DNA of 64,000 bases from Bacteroides sp. (GCA_022648295.1 JALCME010000009.1:90648-154647), one strand, 5' to 3'; shown: positions 47,852 through 58,410, counted from the stretch's first letter. A program made the numbers and translations. The notes: generated by a model not told the origin, from the letters alone.

Positions 47852-49897
47852 TCATTCCCGAGAAGCCGGGAAAGCTGAAATTCTTAGACGGGCGGCTCCC
47901 ATTGGTATTAATGTTATTTTTTCTATCTTGCCTTTGGGTTCATCACTATCCGGCAAGACCCCGCACAAGCCTGTCGAGTCATTTTTCCAAGTAGGAACCT
48001 TTCTACCCCATGCCTCTATTTCTATAGGAGCTTTATCTATAGTAAACGGAAAATCATCCTGTGGCCATTTCTTGTGAATCACTCTAAAATTCGCAGCAGG
48101 AGCTTCCTTTTTTAGCACAAGAGCATAATTCCATGGGCTATCGGGATATATTTCCGTAGTAGGCCATTTAGATGGATCAGCACCATCCTGCCATTTAGAG
48201 TCTCCAATTGCTGTTTCCCGGCTATCCCGTTGAACGTAACGCTCATCTATTTTAAGAGAGAAAGTGAGCGGTCCATAATTCACGCTAACACTATTTTTAT
48301 TAATCTGCCAAGTCTGAAAAGATAAGGACATCGGTAATATTAATCGTACTTCATCCCCCTCTTTCCACTCCCGGGTGACACACACATACTTACCTCCGAC
48401 TAAATTGAGTTGCAAATTCTTTTTATTAATGCTCAACTTAGCACCTGAAGTCCACAATGGAATACGAAAATAAAAAGGAAAACGAACAGGCTTATCGCTT
48501 TTTACTGTGAAAGAAATGCAATCATCAAAAGGATACTGCGTCTGCTCATGTATCACGACTCGCTCTCCATTCCCAACCTTTACATTAGCCTTACATGCGC
48601 TATAAATGGCCGCAGCTACCCCATTATCAGGAGATGCAAACATCAAATGTTCCGAAAAATAAGGCCATCCTTGAGCATGATTGTGCTGACAACAACGACT
48701 GCTGAAAGGATTCATCGATAGAAACGGACCTTTATTGTAAATACCCGGATAGTGATTTTCAGAGTCGCTTACCGTTTGATTAGGACAAGTGATATAACGA
48801 AGGGCTTTAAAATCGGGCATCACTGCGGCAGGGTAAGTATTAAATGCCACATTTTCACAATGCTCCGCCCAAAAAGGGTCTCCGGTCATGCCAAGCATGA
48901 CCTCATCCGAAGCCATTTGTTCTACAATTCCACAAGTCTCAATTCCCTGTCGCGGATCAATATAACCCAAGCGGGCTACTTCATCAGCTCCGAACATGCC
49001 ACCCGGAACCTGTCCAAAAATCCTCCGAACAAGATTATGGACATGATAAGAAGCACGTAGTAAGGTGGAGTCGCCTGTAAGCATATAATAAGTAGCCGGT
49101 TCTCTAAACCCCTGAGCTATATTTACATTATGCCAATTAGGCAAGGAACAGGATTGAGTCCAGTCTGCGGTATTCCGATGTATCTTTTTAGCTAAATCCA
49201 ACAGAAATTGATCTCCCGTTCGATTGTACAACCAATAAACACTCAAAAGATTATCTCCTCCACGACTGTTTTCCCAATAATCTTTAAGAAAAGAACGATC
49301 AGGAACACTCATCTCCCATCTAAAATAATTTGTCATCAACTCAATAACTCTTTGGTCATGGGAGTATTCATAATAGGATTGCAAACACCAAAGCATAATC
49401 ATTTGAGCCCAGAGTTCACGTTTCCCATTATGCTCATTTACCGGACCAAAGTATCCGTCCGGTTGCTGACTCGCAAAAACACCTTCCAGCCAAACCTTTG
49501 CTTCTGCGATCATAATTGGATCTCCCAGAATATAAGCAAGATCACCATAGCCTTTTAGCCAATAAGGCACCTCTTCCCAACCATGATCACCTCCCTTGGA
49601 GAGCCATGCATTGTTCTTTTTATCCAGCCAGGCACTAATCTCATTTAAGTGACCGGTTAGTCCATCACGCTGTAAGTCCAAATATTTTTTAACCCATCCT
49701 TCCGGTTGAATACTGCCAACGGGCAACTTTATAAGGTGAAGAGGAAGCAAAGGAGGACGATTGCTAACATAGTTGGAATTCAGAACATGAGTATCGGGAC
49801 GATCAACGACTCTTACCGTCTGAACATTATTTGAAGAACCTGCGCATGCTGGCAGTAAAACCACCCAAATGAACAAGACCAATCCTAAATATCTCAT
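47852..49897 (-). CDS. GH127-type beta-L-arabinofuranosidase (DUF1680), lipoprotein
   Basis: The 681-residue lipoprotein (lipobox LLPAC) has an (alpha/alpha)6 barrel of the DUF1680/glyco_hydro_127 clan followed by beta domains. The zinc-cysteine active site known from Bifidobacterium HypBA1 (Glu338, Cys340, Cys417, Cys418) is visible as GIETCG (Glu320, Cys322) and SRCCQHN (Cys402, Cys403), so the enzyme should be active. Family members release beta-L-arabinofuranose; related families GH142 and GH146 cannot be excluded. Its start overlaps the epimerase stop by four bases (ATGA). A frameshifted copy of its last 432 bases lies at 44748-45180. Confidence 0.85.
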   Translation of the reverse strand: MRYLGLVLFIWVVLLPACAGSSNNVQTVRVVDRPDTHVLNSNYVSNRPPLLPLHLIKLPVGSIQPEGWVKKYLDLQRDGLTGHLNEISAWLDKKNNAWLSKGGDHGWEEVPYWLKGYGDLAYILGDPIMIAEAKVWLEGVFASQQPDGYFGPVNEHNGKRELWAQMIMLWCLQSYYEYSHDQRVIELMTNYFRWEMSVPDRSFLKDYWENSRGGDNLLSVYWLYNRTGDQFLLDLAKKIHRNTADWTQSCSLPNWHNVNIAQGFREPATYYMLTGDSTLLRASYHVHNLVRRIFGQVPGGMFGADEVARLGYIDPRQGIETCGIVEQMASDEVMLGMTGDPFWAEHCENVAFNTYPAAVMPDFKALRYITCPNQTVSDSENHYPGIYNKGPFLSMNPFSSRCCQHNHAQGWPYFSEHLMFASPDNGVAAAIYSACKANVKVGNGERVVIHEQTQYPFDDCISFTVKSDKPVRFPFYFRIPLWTSGAKLSINKKNLQLNLVGGKYVCVTREWKEGDEVRLILPMSLSFQTWQINKNSVSVNYGPLTFSLKIDERYVQRDSRETAIGDSKWQDGADPSKWPTTEIYPDSPWNYALVLKKEAPAANFRVIHKKWPQDDFPFTIDKAPIEIEAWGRKVPTWKNDSTGLCGVLPDSDEPKGKIEKITLIPMGAARLRISAFPASRE

Positions 49898-51033
49898 TTT
49901 TTGAAAGTTTTATCAACGGAGAACTTAAAGATGCAATGACTGACATACTTCTCACCAGGCCTTAAAACAGGTGATGGCCATTCCGGTTTATTAGGAGAGT
50001 CCGGATATTTCTGAGTCTCCAAACAGACGGATGCACGTTTATGATAAGATATACCTCTTTTACCAACAACGCTCCCATCCAAGAAATTCCCCGTATAGAC
50101 CTGTATACCCGGCTCATTGGTATAAACATCGAGTGTAATGCCACTCACCGGAGACTTCAGGGAAGCACATTTACGGGTTATATCCCCTTTCGTATTCAAT
50201 ACCCAATTATGATCATAGCCATGCCCGTTCTTCAATTGCTGGAAATTGGCATCTATCCGGCTACCGATAGCCGTATAAGTGCGAAAATCCATAGGCGTAT
50301 TTTCCACGGGAAGAATCTCACCCGTAGTCATAAAAGTACTATCTACCGGAGTATAATAGTCGGCATCAACCATGAGTAAATGATTGGCATTACTACGGGC
50401 GTCCCCATCCAGATTGAAATAGGAATGATTGGTCATATTTACAATGGTAGGCTTATCCGTTTGAGCTTCATAAAGAATATCAATTGCATCATCGTCGGTT
50501 AATGAAAAAGTCACTTTGCAACTCAGGTCACCCGGAAAGCCCTCTTCGCCGTCTGCCGATAAATACGAAAGTTCCAAATGTTGCGGATCGATCTGCTTAG
50601 CCTCATAAACGCGATATTGAAAGCCTTTTGGGCCGCCATGCAGGCAATGCCCGTAATTATTACAAGGCAATTGATAAGAGACTCCATCTAATGCAAATTT
50701 TCCATGATCAATCCTGTTGGCATAGCGCCCGATTGTTGCGCCAAAATCGGATGGAATATTCACATAGTCTTGAATAGAATCAAATCCCAGCACAACATCA
50801 CGGAACTTTTTGTCTTTGTCAGGTACCATAATAGAGACGATCCGTCCTCCAAAGTTTGTAATACAAACCTCCATTCCACTTTTGTTTTGCAAGACATATA
50901 AATCCGTTTTCTTCCCGGAAACCTCCGATTGAAAGTTGCTTTTCAACAAACCTGATTTAGTCATTTTCTCGCCCTTAGGAGAGCATGCAACCAACAAGAT
51001 CATAAAACAAAATAACAAATTCCTCCTTTTCAT
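49894..51033 (-). CDS. galM: Aldose 1-epimerase, lipoprotein
   Basis: The 379-residue protein has a lipoprotein signal (LLVAC) and the galactose-mutarotase fold: NFGGRIVSIMVPDKDKKFRD, GATIGRYANRIDHGKF, the catalytic His in NMTNHSYFNLDG and the catalytic Glu in SVCLETQKYPDSPNKPEWP. It interconverts alpha and beta anomers of free sugars, here in the periplasm or at the surface. It lies between GH43 and GH127-type genes, overlapping the latter by four bases, so it probably supplies the anomer needed for uptake of a released monosaccharide. Confidence 0.92.
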   Translation of the reverse strand: MKRRNLLFCFMILLVACSPKGEKMTKSGLLKSNFQSEVSGKKTDLYVLQNKSGMEVCITNFGGRIVSIMVPDKDKKFRDVVLGFDSIQDYVNIPSDFGATIGRYANRIDHGKFALDGVSYQLPCNNYGHCLHGGPKGFQYRVYEAKQIDPQHLELSYLSADGEEGFPGDLSCKVTFSLTDDDAIDILYEAQTDKPTIVNMTNHSYFNLDGDARSNANHLLMVDADYYTPVDSTFMTTGEILPVENTPMDFRTYTAIGSRIDANFQQLKNGHGYDHNWVLNTKGDITRKCASLKSPVSGITLDVYTNEPGIQVYTGNFLDGSVVGKRGISYHKRASVCLETQKYPDSPNKPEWPSPVLRPGEKYVSHCIFKFSVDKTFKK

Positions 51034-51167
51034 AATACAAATTCGGTTATCATAAAGTTATAAAAATACTAGATCTCACTATAATAATTTATTCTCGTCC
51101 TAAACTGCATGTTCTTATTCAGGGCTCACCACATGCAGGTTGTGCATCAGATAAATAATATCTCGAA

Positions 51168-52178
51168 TTATTTATCGAGTAAAACACTTGGAGACACCCC
51201 ATCAAACGTCATTTTAACAGGTTTAATATACCCTGCCTTATCAAAAAACATCTTATCAATGCAAACGACACGGCTATTAGCCGCTTTTTCGCCCAATGGA
51301 CGCCGATGGTAGACAATATACCAATTATCTTCCCCGGCCCCTCTTATTACCGAATGATGCCCGGCTCCCGTCGCTATATTCATATCCTGCTGAAGAATTT
51401 TACCGATTCTCTTAAAGGGTCCGAATGGAGAATTCGAAATAGCATAGGCTACACAATAATTAGGACCTCCCCAACCGCCTTCCGACCACATAAAATAATA
51501 TTTCCCTTTTCTCTTTAGCATAAACGGACCTTCAACATAATTTTCAGGAGTAACCTCCTTGTAGAACTTACCATCTTCAAAAGGTACTAAACTTAATAAA
51601 TCAGGAGAAAGCTTCACCATGTTGCAATGCCCCCAACCTCCATAATACATATAGTATTGTCCGTCATCATCTTTAAACACATATTGATCAATAGGCTGAG
51701 CCCCGTTAGCAATTTTATTGATCAATGGTTTACCAAGTGCATCTTTAAAAGGGCCGGCAGGATTATTGGCCACAGCCACACCAATACCGCCCAATTGATC
51801 GTCACTTTGAATATCATTTGCACCAAAAAACAGATAAAACAATCCATTGGCATGTATCACTGCCGGTGCCCAAAGAGCGCGTTTCGCCCATTTTACATTT
51901 TCAACGGAAAGGACTTTGGAATGCTTTACCCATTTCACAAGGTCCTTTGAAGAAAAGGCATCCATAAAAGTCTGATCATCATATTTAGCCGAGTAAGTTG
52001 GATAAATCCAGTATTCATGATTGAAAACAGCCCCTTCCGGGTCAGCATACCAACCTTTTAAAACAGGATTTCCACTCTTTCCTCCCGTTCCGGAAGATGT
52101 AAGCTGCGCTTGCATCAAAGAGGAGAAACAAATGAATAATATTGAAAAGGGAAATGCCTTTTTAAGGTAAAGAGTCAT
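51168..52178 (-). CDS. GH43 family glycosidase (third copy, divergent)
   Basis: The 336-residue protein has a signal peptide (ending SLMQA) and a GH43 propeller. Catalytic residues are Asp in GWYADPEG, Asp in QPIDQYVF and Glu in NYVEGPFMLKR. LWAPAVIHANGLFYLFFG and GAGHHSVI are further family blocks. It belongs to a different subfamily from the two GH43 proteins at 26-29 kb. Arabinofuranosidase, xylosidase or galactosidase activity is possible. The gene follows the regulator by 167 bases and precedes the epimerase by 134 bases. Confidence 0.87.
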   Translation of the reverse strand: MTLYLKKAFPFSILFICFSSLMQAQLTSSGTGGKSGNPVLKGWYADPEGAVFNHEYWIYPTYSAKYDDQTFMDAFSSKDLVKWVKHSKVLSVENVKWAKRALWAPAVIHANGLFYLFFGANDIQSDDQLGGIGVAVANNPAGPFKDALGKPLINKIANGAQPIDQYVFKDDDGQYYMYYGGWGHCNMVKLSPDLLSLVPFEDGKFYKEVTPENYVEGPFMLKRKGKYYFMWSEGGWGGPNYCVAYAISNSPFGPFKRIGKILQQDMNIATGAGHHSVIRGAGEDNWYIVYHRRPLGEKAANSRVVCIDKMFFDKAGYIKPVKMTFDGVSPSVLLDK

Positions 52179-52345
52179 AGTATTTTATTTATAAATTAGC
52201 CTGATGCAAAAATGAAGAAAATAAATCAAAAGGAATAATAATAGCTATTCATAAAAAGAAAAAAGCTATTCAAGCCACACTACCAAGAGGATAACAATGC
52301 GAAAACCACAATGAAAACAAGCATTGCATAAATTCGAAGTAAAAG

Positions 52346-55300
52346 TCACTTTTTAAAATCCTTGGGTAGGCTGCCAAATTGCTTCAGGAAGCACTTTGTA
52401 AAATAGGACGGCGAATTAAAGCCAACCATATAGCAAATCTTATTAATTTGGTGCTCACCTTCTTCCAAGAGTGAAGCTGCTTTTTTCAGACGCTCCAGCC
52501 TGACGTAATCATTAGGGGTCATGTCAAGCACTCCTCTTATCTTTCTATACAAACTTGAGCGGCTCATGTTTAGCAAGCCAGCCATTTCATCCAAATTGAA
52601 ATCAGGGTCTTCCATGTTGTCAACAACAACATCATTTAGACCTTTCAAGAAGATCTCATCCGCTTTTGTCATTGCCATCGTATTGGCCGAAATAAAAGGT
52701 GAATGCATGAAAGATTCACGGAGCTTCTCACGATTATTCAATAGATTAGAGACACACACTTTCAGATATTCCACCGAGAAAGGTTTCTCAATATAGACAT
52801 CAGCACCAGACTTCATTCCTTCAATCTTAGATTGAAGCGTAGTCTTAGCCGTGAGCAAAATAACAGGAATATGGCTGTAATCCAGTTCCGATTTCAAACG
52901 ATCACACAACTCCAAGCCGTCCATTTCGGGCATCATGATATCAGAAATCACCAGATTAACGACATGATCTTTTAAAATACCTAACGCTTCAAGGCCATTT
53001 ACGGCAGTCAAAACCTGATAATCGGCTGACAATTGCCTGCTCACAAATAGCTGCATATCTATATTATCTTCCACTACAAGTAACGTATAACGACGTTGAT
53101 CAGAGATGACATTTCCTTCTGCCCCCTTTCTCTCATCAGGCAACGTCTTTTCGCGATTAACGATAAGAGTATGTCCCTGCTTTACTGGTAAAGTCAACAT
53201 AAAACAATTATCTTCAACTGATTGCCCCATGGATAACGTACCTCCATGAAGTTCGGCTAATGAACGGGCCAAAGCCAACCCGATGCCTGTACCTGAAACA
53301 GAATGCAATTTTCCACTTTTATACTGAACAAACGGTTTAAAAATATTCTCCCGCATCTCAAGGGGAATGATTTCTCCATCATTACAAACCGAAAGTTGCA
53401 AAAGCTCCCCTTCCATCGACAAATTCGCTTTAATATAGGTTTTGGAATACTTAACAGCATTGGACAGCAGATTACTGATTATTTTTGTGATTCCTTCCTC
53501 ATCTACCGATGCATATAAATTCTCAGGAGATTCCATGATCAAGTTCAGCCCTCGTTGACGTGCCAGCGGAGTAAATCGTGTCCACGTTTTATGCAAAAGC
53601 TCTGCAACATCACATTCCACAAAGTTCAATTGGAATCCCTGATCTGTAGTCTTTCTAAAATCCAGCAATTGGTTTACTAACTCCAATAGCCGATTGGTAT
53701 TCAGATCCATAATCTCCAAATCATCTTTTATATCATCCGATGCTTTTTTAGAAGCCAGAACATTTTCAAGCGGCCCTTTTATTAGAGTAAGCGGGGTACG
53801 AATTTCATGAGCTACATTCGTGAAAAAATCTATTTTAGAAGTATATAATTCACGCTCCTTTTCCCGCTCAAATTGTTCCATTGCCAGCTGATGCTTACGC
53901 CTGTTTCTTCTTCGGGTATAAAAAATTATACTAAGGAGAAGACAAATTCCTAATACGACATAAGTGGCATACGCCCAATTTGATAAATAAAATGGCGGAT
54001 AGATATGAATCCTCAAAGTTCGTTCTGTCTTATTCCAGTTGCCATCACTATTGGAGCCTCTCACTCGGAACAGATAAGTACCGTAAGGCAAATTAGAGTA
54101 ATTAATAAAAGCATCTTTAGAAGCAATGTACCACTCACGGTCAAAGCCTTCCAACTTATAGACTAATTTGTTCATGTCCGGCGCCTGATAGCTCAATGCA
54201 GCAACATGCAGAGAAAAGGAGTTCTGATCGGCATCCAAGTCTATCTCATTGGAATAAGTAATGCTCTTCTTTAGCGGAGAATCCTTAGAACCAATAGGGA
54301 GACGCTTATTAAACAGCAGGAAATCGGTAATTACCACCGGTGGAATGAACGAATTATCAACGAATGTTTCGGGATCGAATGCTATAAACCCGTTAATGCT
54401 CCCAAAGTAAAGGCGTCCCTTCTTATCACGAAATCCAGATTGGTAATTAAATTGATTGCTAAGCAGACCATTAGCCGTAGTATATATTTTCTTCAGATTT
54501 GTCTCGGGGTTGAAACAAACCAGGCCATTACCAGTTGTGATCCATAGATTACCTCTGTTATCTTCCACCATCTTATAGACAACGTTGCTGGGAAAGCCTT
54601 TTGACATATCATAACGGGTGAAGTTGTTCTTCCCGGGATTATACCGACAGAAGCCAGCACCCTGGGTCATAAACCACAAGCGCTTTCTGCTATCTTCATA
54701 AATGCTGATTACTTTATTATAAGGAAGGGATGTCGTATCACTCTCCTGAACGACAAAGTTCGTCCACCGTTTGGCATTCACATCATAGCGAAAGACACCG
54801 TTTGAATAAGTAGCAAACCACAGATTCCCATTAAAATCTTCTAAGATATTGTACACAAAGATGTTATCCAACCGATGAATGCGTGTAAAATCGTCTGTGT
54901 TCGGATTATACCTCAATAAGCCCGAAGTCGTTCCGATCAATAAATCCCCCGTACTGGTTTTGCAAATAGAAAAAGCATCATTTGCATTCATCGAATGCTC
55001 TGTCTCTCCCTTTTGATAATGTTCCACACGTTTGGTACGCAAATCAATGCGATTGAGTCCGCCGGAGAAGGTACCAACCCACAAGTTGGTTCCGTCCAAA
55101 CACAAGCCGTGAATATTTTTATAGATAGCCGGATCTTCAAAAGGTTCTATTTTGGAAGATGCCGGATCAATATGAAATAAACCGCAATCTTCAGTGCCAA
55201 TCCAGATCGTGCCGTCATCACTCCCGCAAAATTCACGCACACGACGTCCAAAGTTCCGGATATCATCCCGTGGATAAAACTTTTCAAAATAGGTCCACTG

Positions 55301-56296
55301 ACGCGGGTAATAATTCACCCCACCAAAATAGGACCCAATCCACATGCCATTTTCCCTGTCACAGCACAGAGAGTAAATAGCATTATCAGACAAGGCATAA
55401 GAATCTTCCTGATAAGGAACAGACAGATGGGTTACTTTATCTTTTATTAAATCATAAACGTATAATCCAGTCTCCGTTCCGACCCAAAGCTCTCCATCGG
55501 ATTTAAATTCCAGTGTCCTGACATAAGCATTCAGCAGTCTACGTGTCTTGCGGGTAGTCAGGTTAATTTCAGTCAGTCCGTTCGTTGAACCAATATAAAT
55601 ACAGTTATGAGAACCTTTCACCTGCGTATTAATGATATCATCTTTGAATACAGCAACATTTTCATTATTCCTGAAAGGAGTTAATGGCGTTTTATGCTGA
55701 AGGTCAGTACAATACAAATCATCGGCATAAAGGCTGATCCAACAAGTCCGGTCCTCAAACCAGAAACGGGTCACATTCGCCATTCCTTTTTTATGTAAAG
55801 AACAGAATAACCGGTTTTGACGGCGATCATAATGAAATAAGCCCTCACTATCCGCAGAAATCCAGATATCCCCGTTTTCATCGCTTTTTATCATGGTAAC
55901 CGACCGTTCAATGCTGTTGCCGGAACCATCTGCTAAATCAAACTTGGAAAATGCCTCCAAAAGAGGATTATAGGTATATACCCCGGCATCGGTCCCAATC
56001 CAGATCAGACCATCACGGTCTTCGTAAAGTGCTGTGATAAAATTATTCCCTAAATTGGAGTTCTCCTTTTTAAAGACACGGAAATTCAACCCGTCAAAAC
56101 GATTCAACCCATCTTTAGTTCCAAACCACATGAAACCCTGCTTATCTTGCATAATAGCATTAACTGTATTCTGGGATAGTCCATTCCTTATATCCAGTGT
56201 CCTGAAATAATAATGAACCGCATTTTGCCCCAAAAGAGGAGTTACAACGAAAACGCTTAAACAAAACAGGAAGATATTAATCACAGCATGTTTCAT
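52346..56296 (-). CDS. Hybrid two-component system regulator (HTCS)
   Basis: The 1316-residue one-protein sensor-regulator has a signal peptide (ending LLGQ). Reg_prop propeller repeats run to about 690 (repeated GLIWIGT, GNLWFATYSNG). A Y_Y_Y domain follows at about 700-765, a membrane helix at 769-793, the histidine kinase (phospho-His in AHEIRTPLTLIKG near 830; ATP lid GTGIGLALARSLAE), a receiver (ISDIMMPEMDG) at about 1073-1190 and an AraC-type DNA-binding domain (SPSYFTKCFLKQFG) to the end. It senses an oligosaccharide in the periplasm and switches on the glycan genes. It is the only such regulator here and sits inside locus 1, so it may serve both loci. Confidence 0.95.
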   Translation of the reverse strand: MKHAVINIFLFCLSVFVVTPLLGQNAVHYYFRTLDIRNGLSQNTVNAIMQDKQGFMWFGTKDGLNRFDGLNFRVFKKENSNLGNNFITALYEDRDGLIWIGTDAGVYTYNPLLEAFSKFDLADGSGNSIERSVTMIKSDENGDIWISADSEGLFHYDRRQNRLFCSLHKKGMANVTRFWFEDRTCWISLYADDLYCTDLQHKTPLTPFRNNENVAVFKDDIINTQVKGSHNCIYIGSTNGLTEINLTTRKTRRLLNAYVRTLEFKSDGELWVGTETGLYVYDLIKDKVTHLSVPYQEDSYALSDNAIYSLCCDRENGMWIGSYFGGVNYYPRQWTYFEKFYPRDDIRNFGRRVREFCGSDDGTIWIGTEDCGLFHIDPASSKIEPFEDPAIYKNIHGLCLDGTNLWVGTFSGGLNRIDLRTKRVEHYQKGETEHSMNANDAFSICKTSTGDLLIGTTSGLLRYNPNTDDFTRIHRLDNIFVYNILEDFNGNLWFATYSNGVFRYDVNAKRWTNFVVQESDTTSLPYNKVISIYEDSRKRLWFMTQGAGFCRYNPGKNNFTRYDMSKGFPSNVVYKMVEDNRGNLWITTGNGLVCFNPETNLKKIYTTANGLLSNQFNYQSGFRDKKGRLYFGSINGFIAFDPETFVDNSFIPPVVITDFLLFNKRLPIGSKDSPLKKSITYSNEIDLDADQNSFSLHVAALSYQAPDMNKLVYKLEGFDREWYIASKDAFINYSNLPYGTYLFRVRGSNSDGNWNKTERTLRIHIYPPFYLSNWAYATYVVLGICLLLSIIFYTRRRNRRKHQLAMEQFEREKERELYTSKIDFFTNVAHEIRTPLTLIKGPLENVLASKKASDDIKDDLEIMDLNTNRLLELVNQLLDFRKTTDQGFQLNFVECDVAELLHKTWTRFTPLARQRGLNLIMESPENLYASVDEEGITKIISNLLSNAVKYSKTYIKANLSMEGELLQLSVCNDGEIIPLEMRENIFKPFVQYKSGKLHSVSGTGIGLALARSLAELHGGTLSMGQSVEDNCFMLTLPVKQGHTLIVNREKTLPDERKGAEGNVISDQRRYTLLVVEDNIDMQLFVSRQLSADYQVLTAVNGLEALGILKDHVVNLVISDIMMPEMDGLELCDRLKSELDYSHIPVILLTAKTTLQSKIEGMKSGADVYIEKPFSVEYLKVCVSNLLNNREKLRESFMHSPFISANTMAMTKADEIFLKGLNDVVVDNMEDPDFNLDEMAGLLNMSRSSLYRKIRGVLDMTPNDYVRLERLKKAASLLEEGEHQINKICYMVGFNSPSYFTKCFLKQFGSLPKDFKK

Positions 56297-56330
56297 ACCT
56301 CATAAATATTAAAGCTAACTCACCGATACA

Positions 56331-56338
56331 CAAAAATA
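56331..56338 (-). promoter_or_regulatory. Bacteroides -7 box of the HTCS gene, TATTTTTG
   Basis: TATTTTTG on the minus strand lies 35 bases before the regulator start at 56296 and just after the terminator of the preceding GH2 gene. This fits separate, constitutive expression of the sensor. Confidence 0.5.
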
Positions 56339-56356
56339 AGCATTATATCGAAAAGG

Positions 56357-56395
56357 GATCATATCGAAGTGCTTACATTTCACTTCAATATGATC
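56357..56395 (-). terminator. Terminator after the locus-1 GH2 gene
   Basis: GATCATATCGAAGTG at 56357-56371 pairs with CACTTCAATATGATC at 56381-56395 (one mismatch or wobble) around a nine-base loop. On the minus strand CCCTTTTCG follows. It isolates the GH2 transcript from the HTCS gene. Confidence 0.65.
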
Positions 56396-56421
56396 TCTCC
56401 TATATATAACCCTATTGAATA

Positions 56422-58239
56422 CTAACGGTCCAAAGCATGGCAGAGCTTCGTATTAATCTCCCTGATCCTTTTTTCATCCAGTTTAATCACTTTCCGGTCA
56501 TAAGTCATCAGCCCGTTCACTTCTACCTCCACATCGGTAATTTGAGTATAGACTGCTGCGGAAAATCCTTTGGATATTAGACGATACAGTTGATCGGCGT
56601 ATTTTACATATTCGTCCGTCGCTTCTTCCGAAGAATTGAACTGGACATATCCCCAATTCCGGTTAGGCTCCCAAAGGTGATCTTTTAACACCAAGCCTAT
56701 TCCTCCATACTCTCCCAATACGGTAGCACGTTGGGCATCGTAAAGATACAGATCGGGTGCCGGATAATTATGAAGGTCGAGCATATCACCACAAGTATAA
56801 TGGTTACCCCCACTTGCCGGGTTTACCAAACGGGTAGGATCGTATTGTTTGGTCCATTCCGCTATTTCAGGAGTTTTAAATTGTCCCCACGCCTCATTAA
56901 AAGGTATCCAGGTCCCAATACAAGGATAAGAATAGAGAGCATCCATTATTTCTTTCCACTCTTTACGATAACAGGCTTCGGAAGCGGCTGAGCGTTTTAT
57001 CTCCGTTCCATCAAAAAACTTATGGGACTGCCACTCCGGACCACGATCTCCACTAGGCATATCCTGCCACACAATGATACCCATTTTATCGCAATAGGTG
57101 TACCAACGAGCCGGTTCCACTTTAATATGCTTACGGATCATATTGAATCCGAAATCTTTAATCTTTTGAATATCATACCGCAAAGCCTCATCCGTAGGAG
57201 CTGTGTACAATCCATCCGGCCACCAACCTTGATCAAGCGGACCAAACTGAAACAGCGGTTTATTATTTAATTCCAAACGTACAATGCCATCAGCTTCCCT
57301 TTTCGTAGAGAACTTGCGCATGGCCGCATAACTCTTCACTTCATCAACAATTTTCCCTCCACTCCTCAACGAAACGGTCAAGGTGTATAAAAAAGGAGAA
57401 TCAGGACTCCACAACTTGGCATTCTCCGGCATGACTAATTCCACCGGTTCTCCATTGATACTCTTTCCTTCGGCAATCAATTGCTGACCATCATAAACTT
57501 TGGCTTCCACCATATTAGAAGAAAATAGTCCGTTCAATTGGGCGTTTACCGTAAGAAGATGCTGATCAATATCGGGAGTTATCCGCAAGTTTTCAATAAA
57601 CTTGTCCGCTACCGGCTCCAGCCAAACGGTTTGCCATATTCCGGTTACGGGGGTATACCATATACTTTCCGGTTTGCTCACCTGCTTACCACGGGGCTGA
57701 GATCCTTTATCAGTAGGGTCCCAAACTTTAACAACAAGATTATTCTTCCCTGAATTCAAAGCAGCTGTAATATCAAAAGTAAACGGGGTGTATCCACCGG
57801 TATGCGAACCAACTCTGACTCCATTGACCCATACGTCCGTTTTCCAATCCACTGCACCAAAATGCAACAAGATTTTCTTCCCCTTCCACCTTGAAGGTAT
57901 ACTGAAATCACGGGAATAAACCAATTCATGCTTTTCATCGACTCTTTTCCCTACTCCGGATAAAGAAGACTCAATAGCAAACGGCACCAGTATTTTCCCG
58001 TCATACTTCTGAAGAATATCCCCTCCTTTAGGTATGAGGGCATAATCCCACAAGCCATTCAAATTCTGCCAATCACTACGTTCCATTATAGGACGAGGAT
58101 ATTCCGACAAAACATTTGCTGGATTAACGTCTGCACTCCATTGGGTCTTTATACGATCACCCGCTGGTTTCCATTGGGCAAAACCCGTTGTAGTTAAAGT
58201 AAATGCAAATAACAAGGATAAAAGAGAGTATCTTCCCAT
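56422..58239 (-). CDS. GH2 family beta-galactosidase/glucuronidase-like enzyme
   Basis: The 605-residue secreted protein (signal ending TTGFA) has a GH2 sugar-binding domain (NLNGLWDYALIPKG; LLHFGAVDWKTDVWVNG), an immunoglobulin-like domain and a TIM barrel. The acid/base is Glu in WIPFNEAWGQF and the nucleophile Glu in TVLGEYGGIG. DMPSGDRGPEWQSHKFFDG is typical of short GH2 members that end at the barrel. Beta-galactosidase, beta-glucuronidase or alpha-L-arabinopyranosidase activity is possible. It has its own -7 box (58272-58279) and terminator. Confidence 0.87.
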   Translation of the reverse strand: MGRYSLLSLLFAFTLTTTGFAQWKPAGDRIKTQWSADVNPANVLSEYPRPIMERSDWQNLNGLWDYALIPKGGDILQKYDGKILVPFAIESSLSGVGKRVDEKHELVYSRDFSIPSRWKGKKILLHFGAVDWKTDVWVNGVRVGSHTGGYTPFTFDITAALNSGKNNLVVKVWDPTDKGSQPRGKQVSKPESIWYTPVTGIWQTVWLEPVADKFIENLRITPDIDQHLLTVNAQLNGLFSSNMVEAKVYDGQQLIAEGKSINGEPVELVMPENAKLWSPDSPFLYTLTVSLRSGGKIVDEVKSYAAMRKFSTKREADGIVRLELNNKPLFQFGPLDQGWWPDGLYTAPTDEALRYDIQKIKDFGFNMIRKHIKVEPARWYTYCDKMGIIVWQDMPSGDRGPEWQSHKFFDGTEIKRSAASEACYRKEWKEIMDALYSYPCIGTWIPFNEAWGQFKTPEIAEWTKQYDPTRLVNPASGGNHYTCGDMLDLHNYPAPDLYLYDAQRATVLGEYGGIGLVLKDHLWEPNRNWGYVQFNSSEEATDEYVKYADQLYRLISKGFSAAVYTQITDVEVEVNGLMTYDRKVIKLDEKRIREINTKLCHALDR

Positions 58240-58271
58240 GACATTAGTTTTTAATTATTTAAGAATAGGAA

Positions 58272-58279
58272 CAAAAATA
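58272..58279 (-). promoter_or_regulatory. Bacteroides -7 box of the locus-1 GH2 gene, TATTTTTG
   Basis: TATTTTTG on the minus strand lies 33 bases before the GH2 start at 58239, in the 223-base gap after SusD. Confidence 0.45.
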
Positions 58280-58410
58280 AGAATATTACAGAAATAAGAA
58301 TAAAACGATAATGCCAAGTTATGCTATTTATTTGCCAAATGAAGAGTAAAATAAAAGAAAACAAGGCTTTACCTAGTCATAAAAACGGAAGAAGGAGATA
58401 ATACCTGAAA

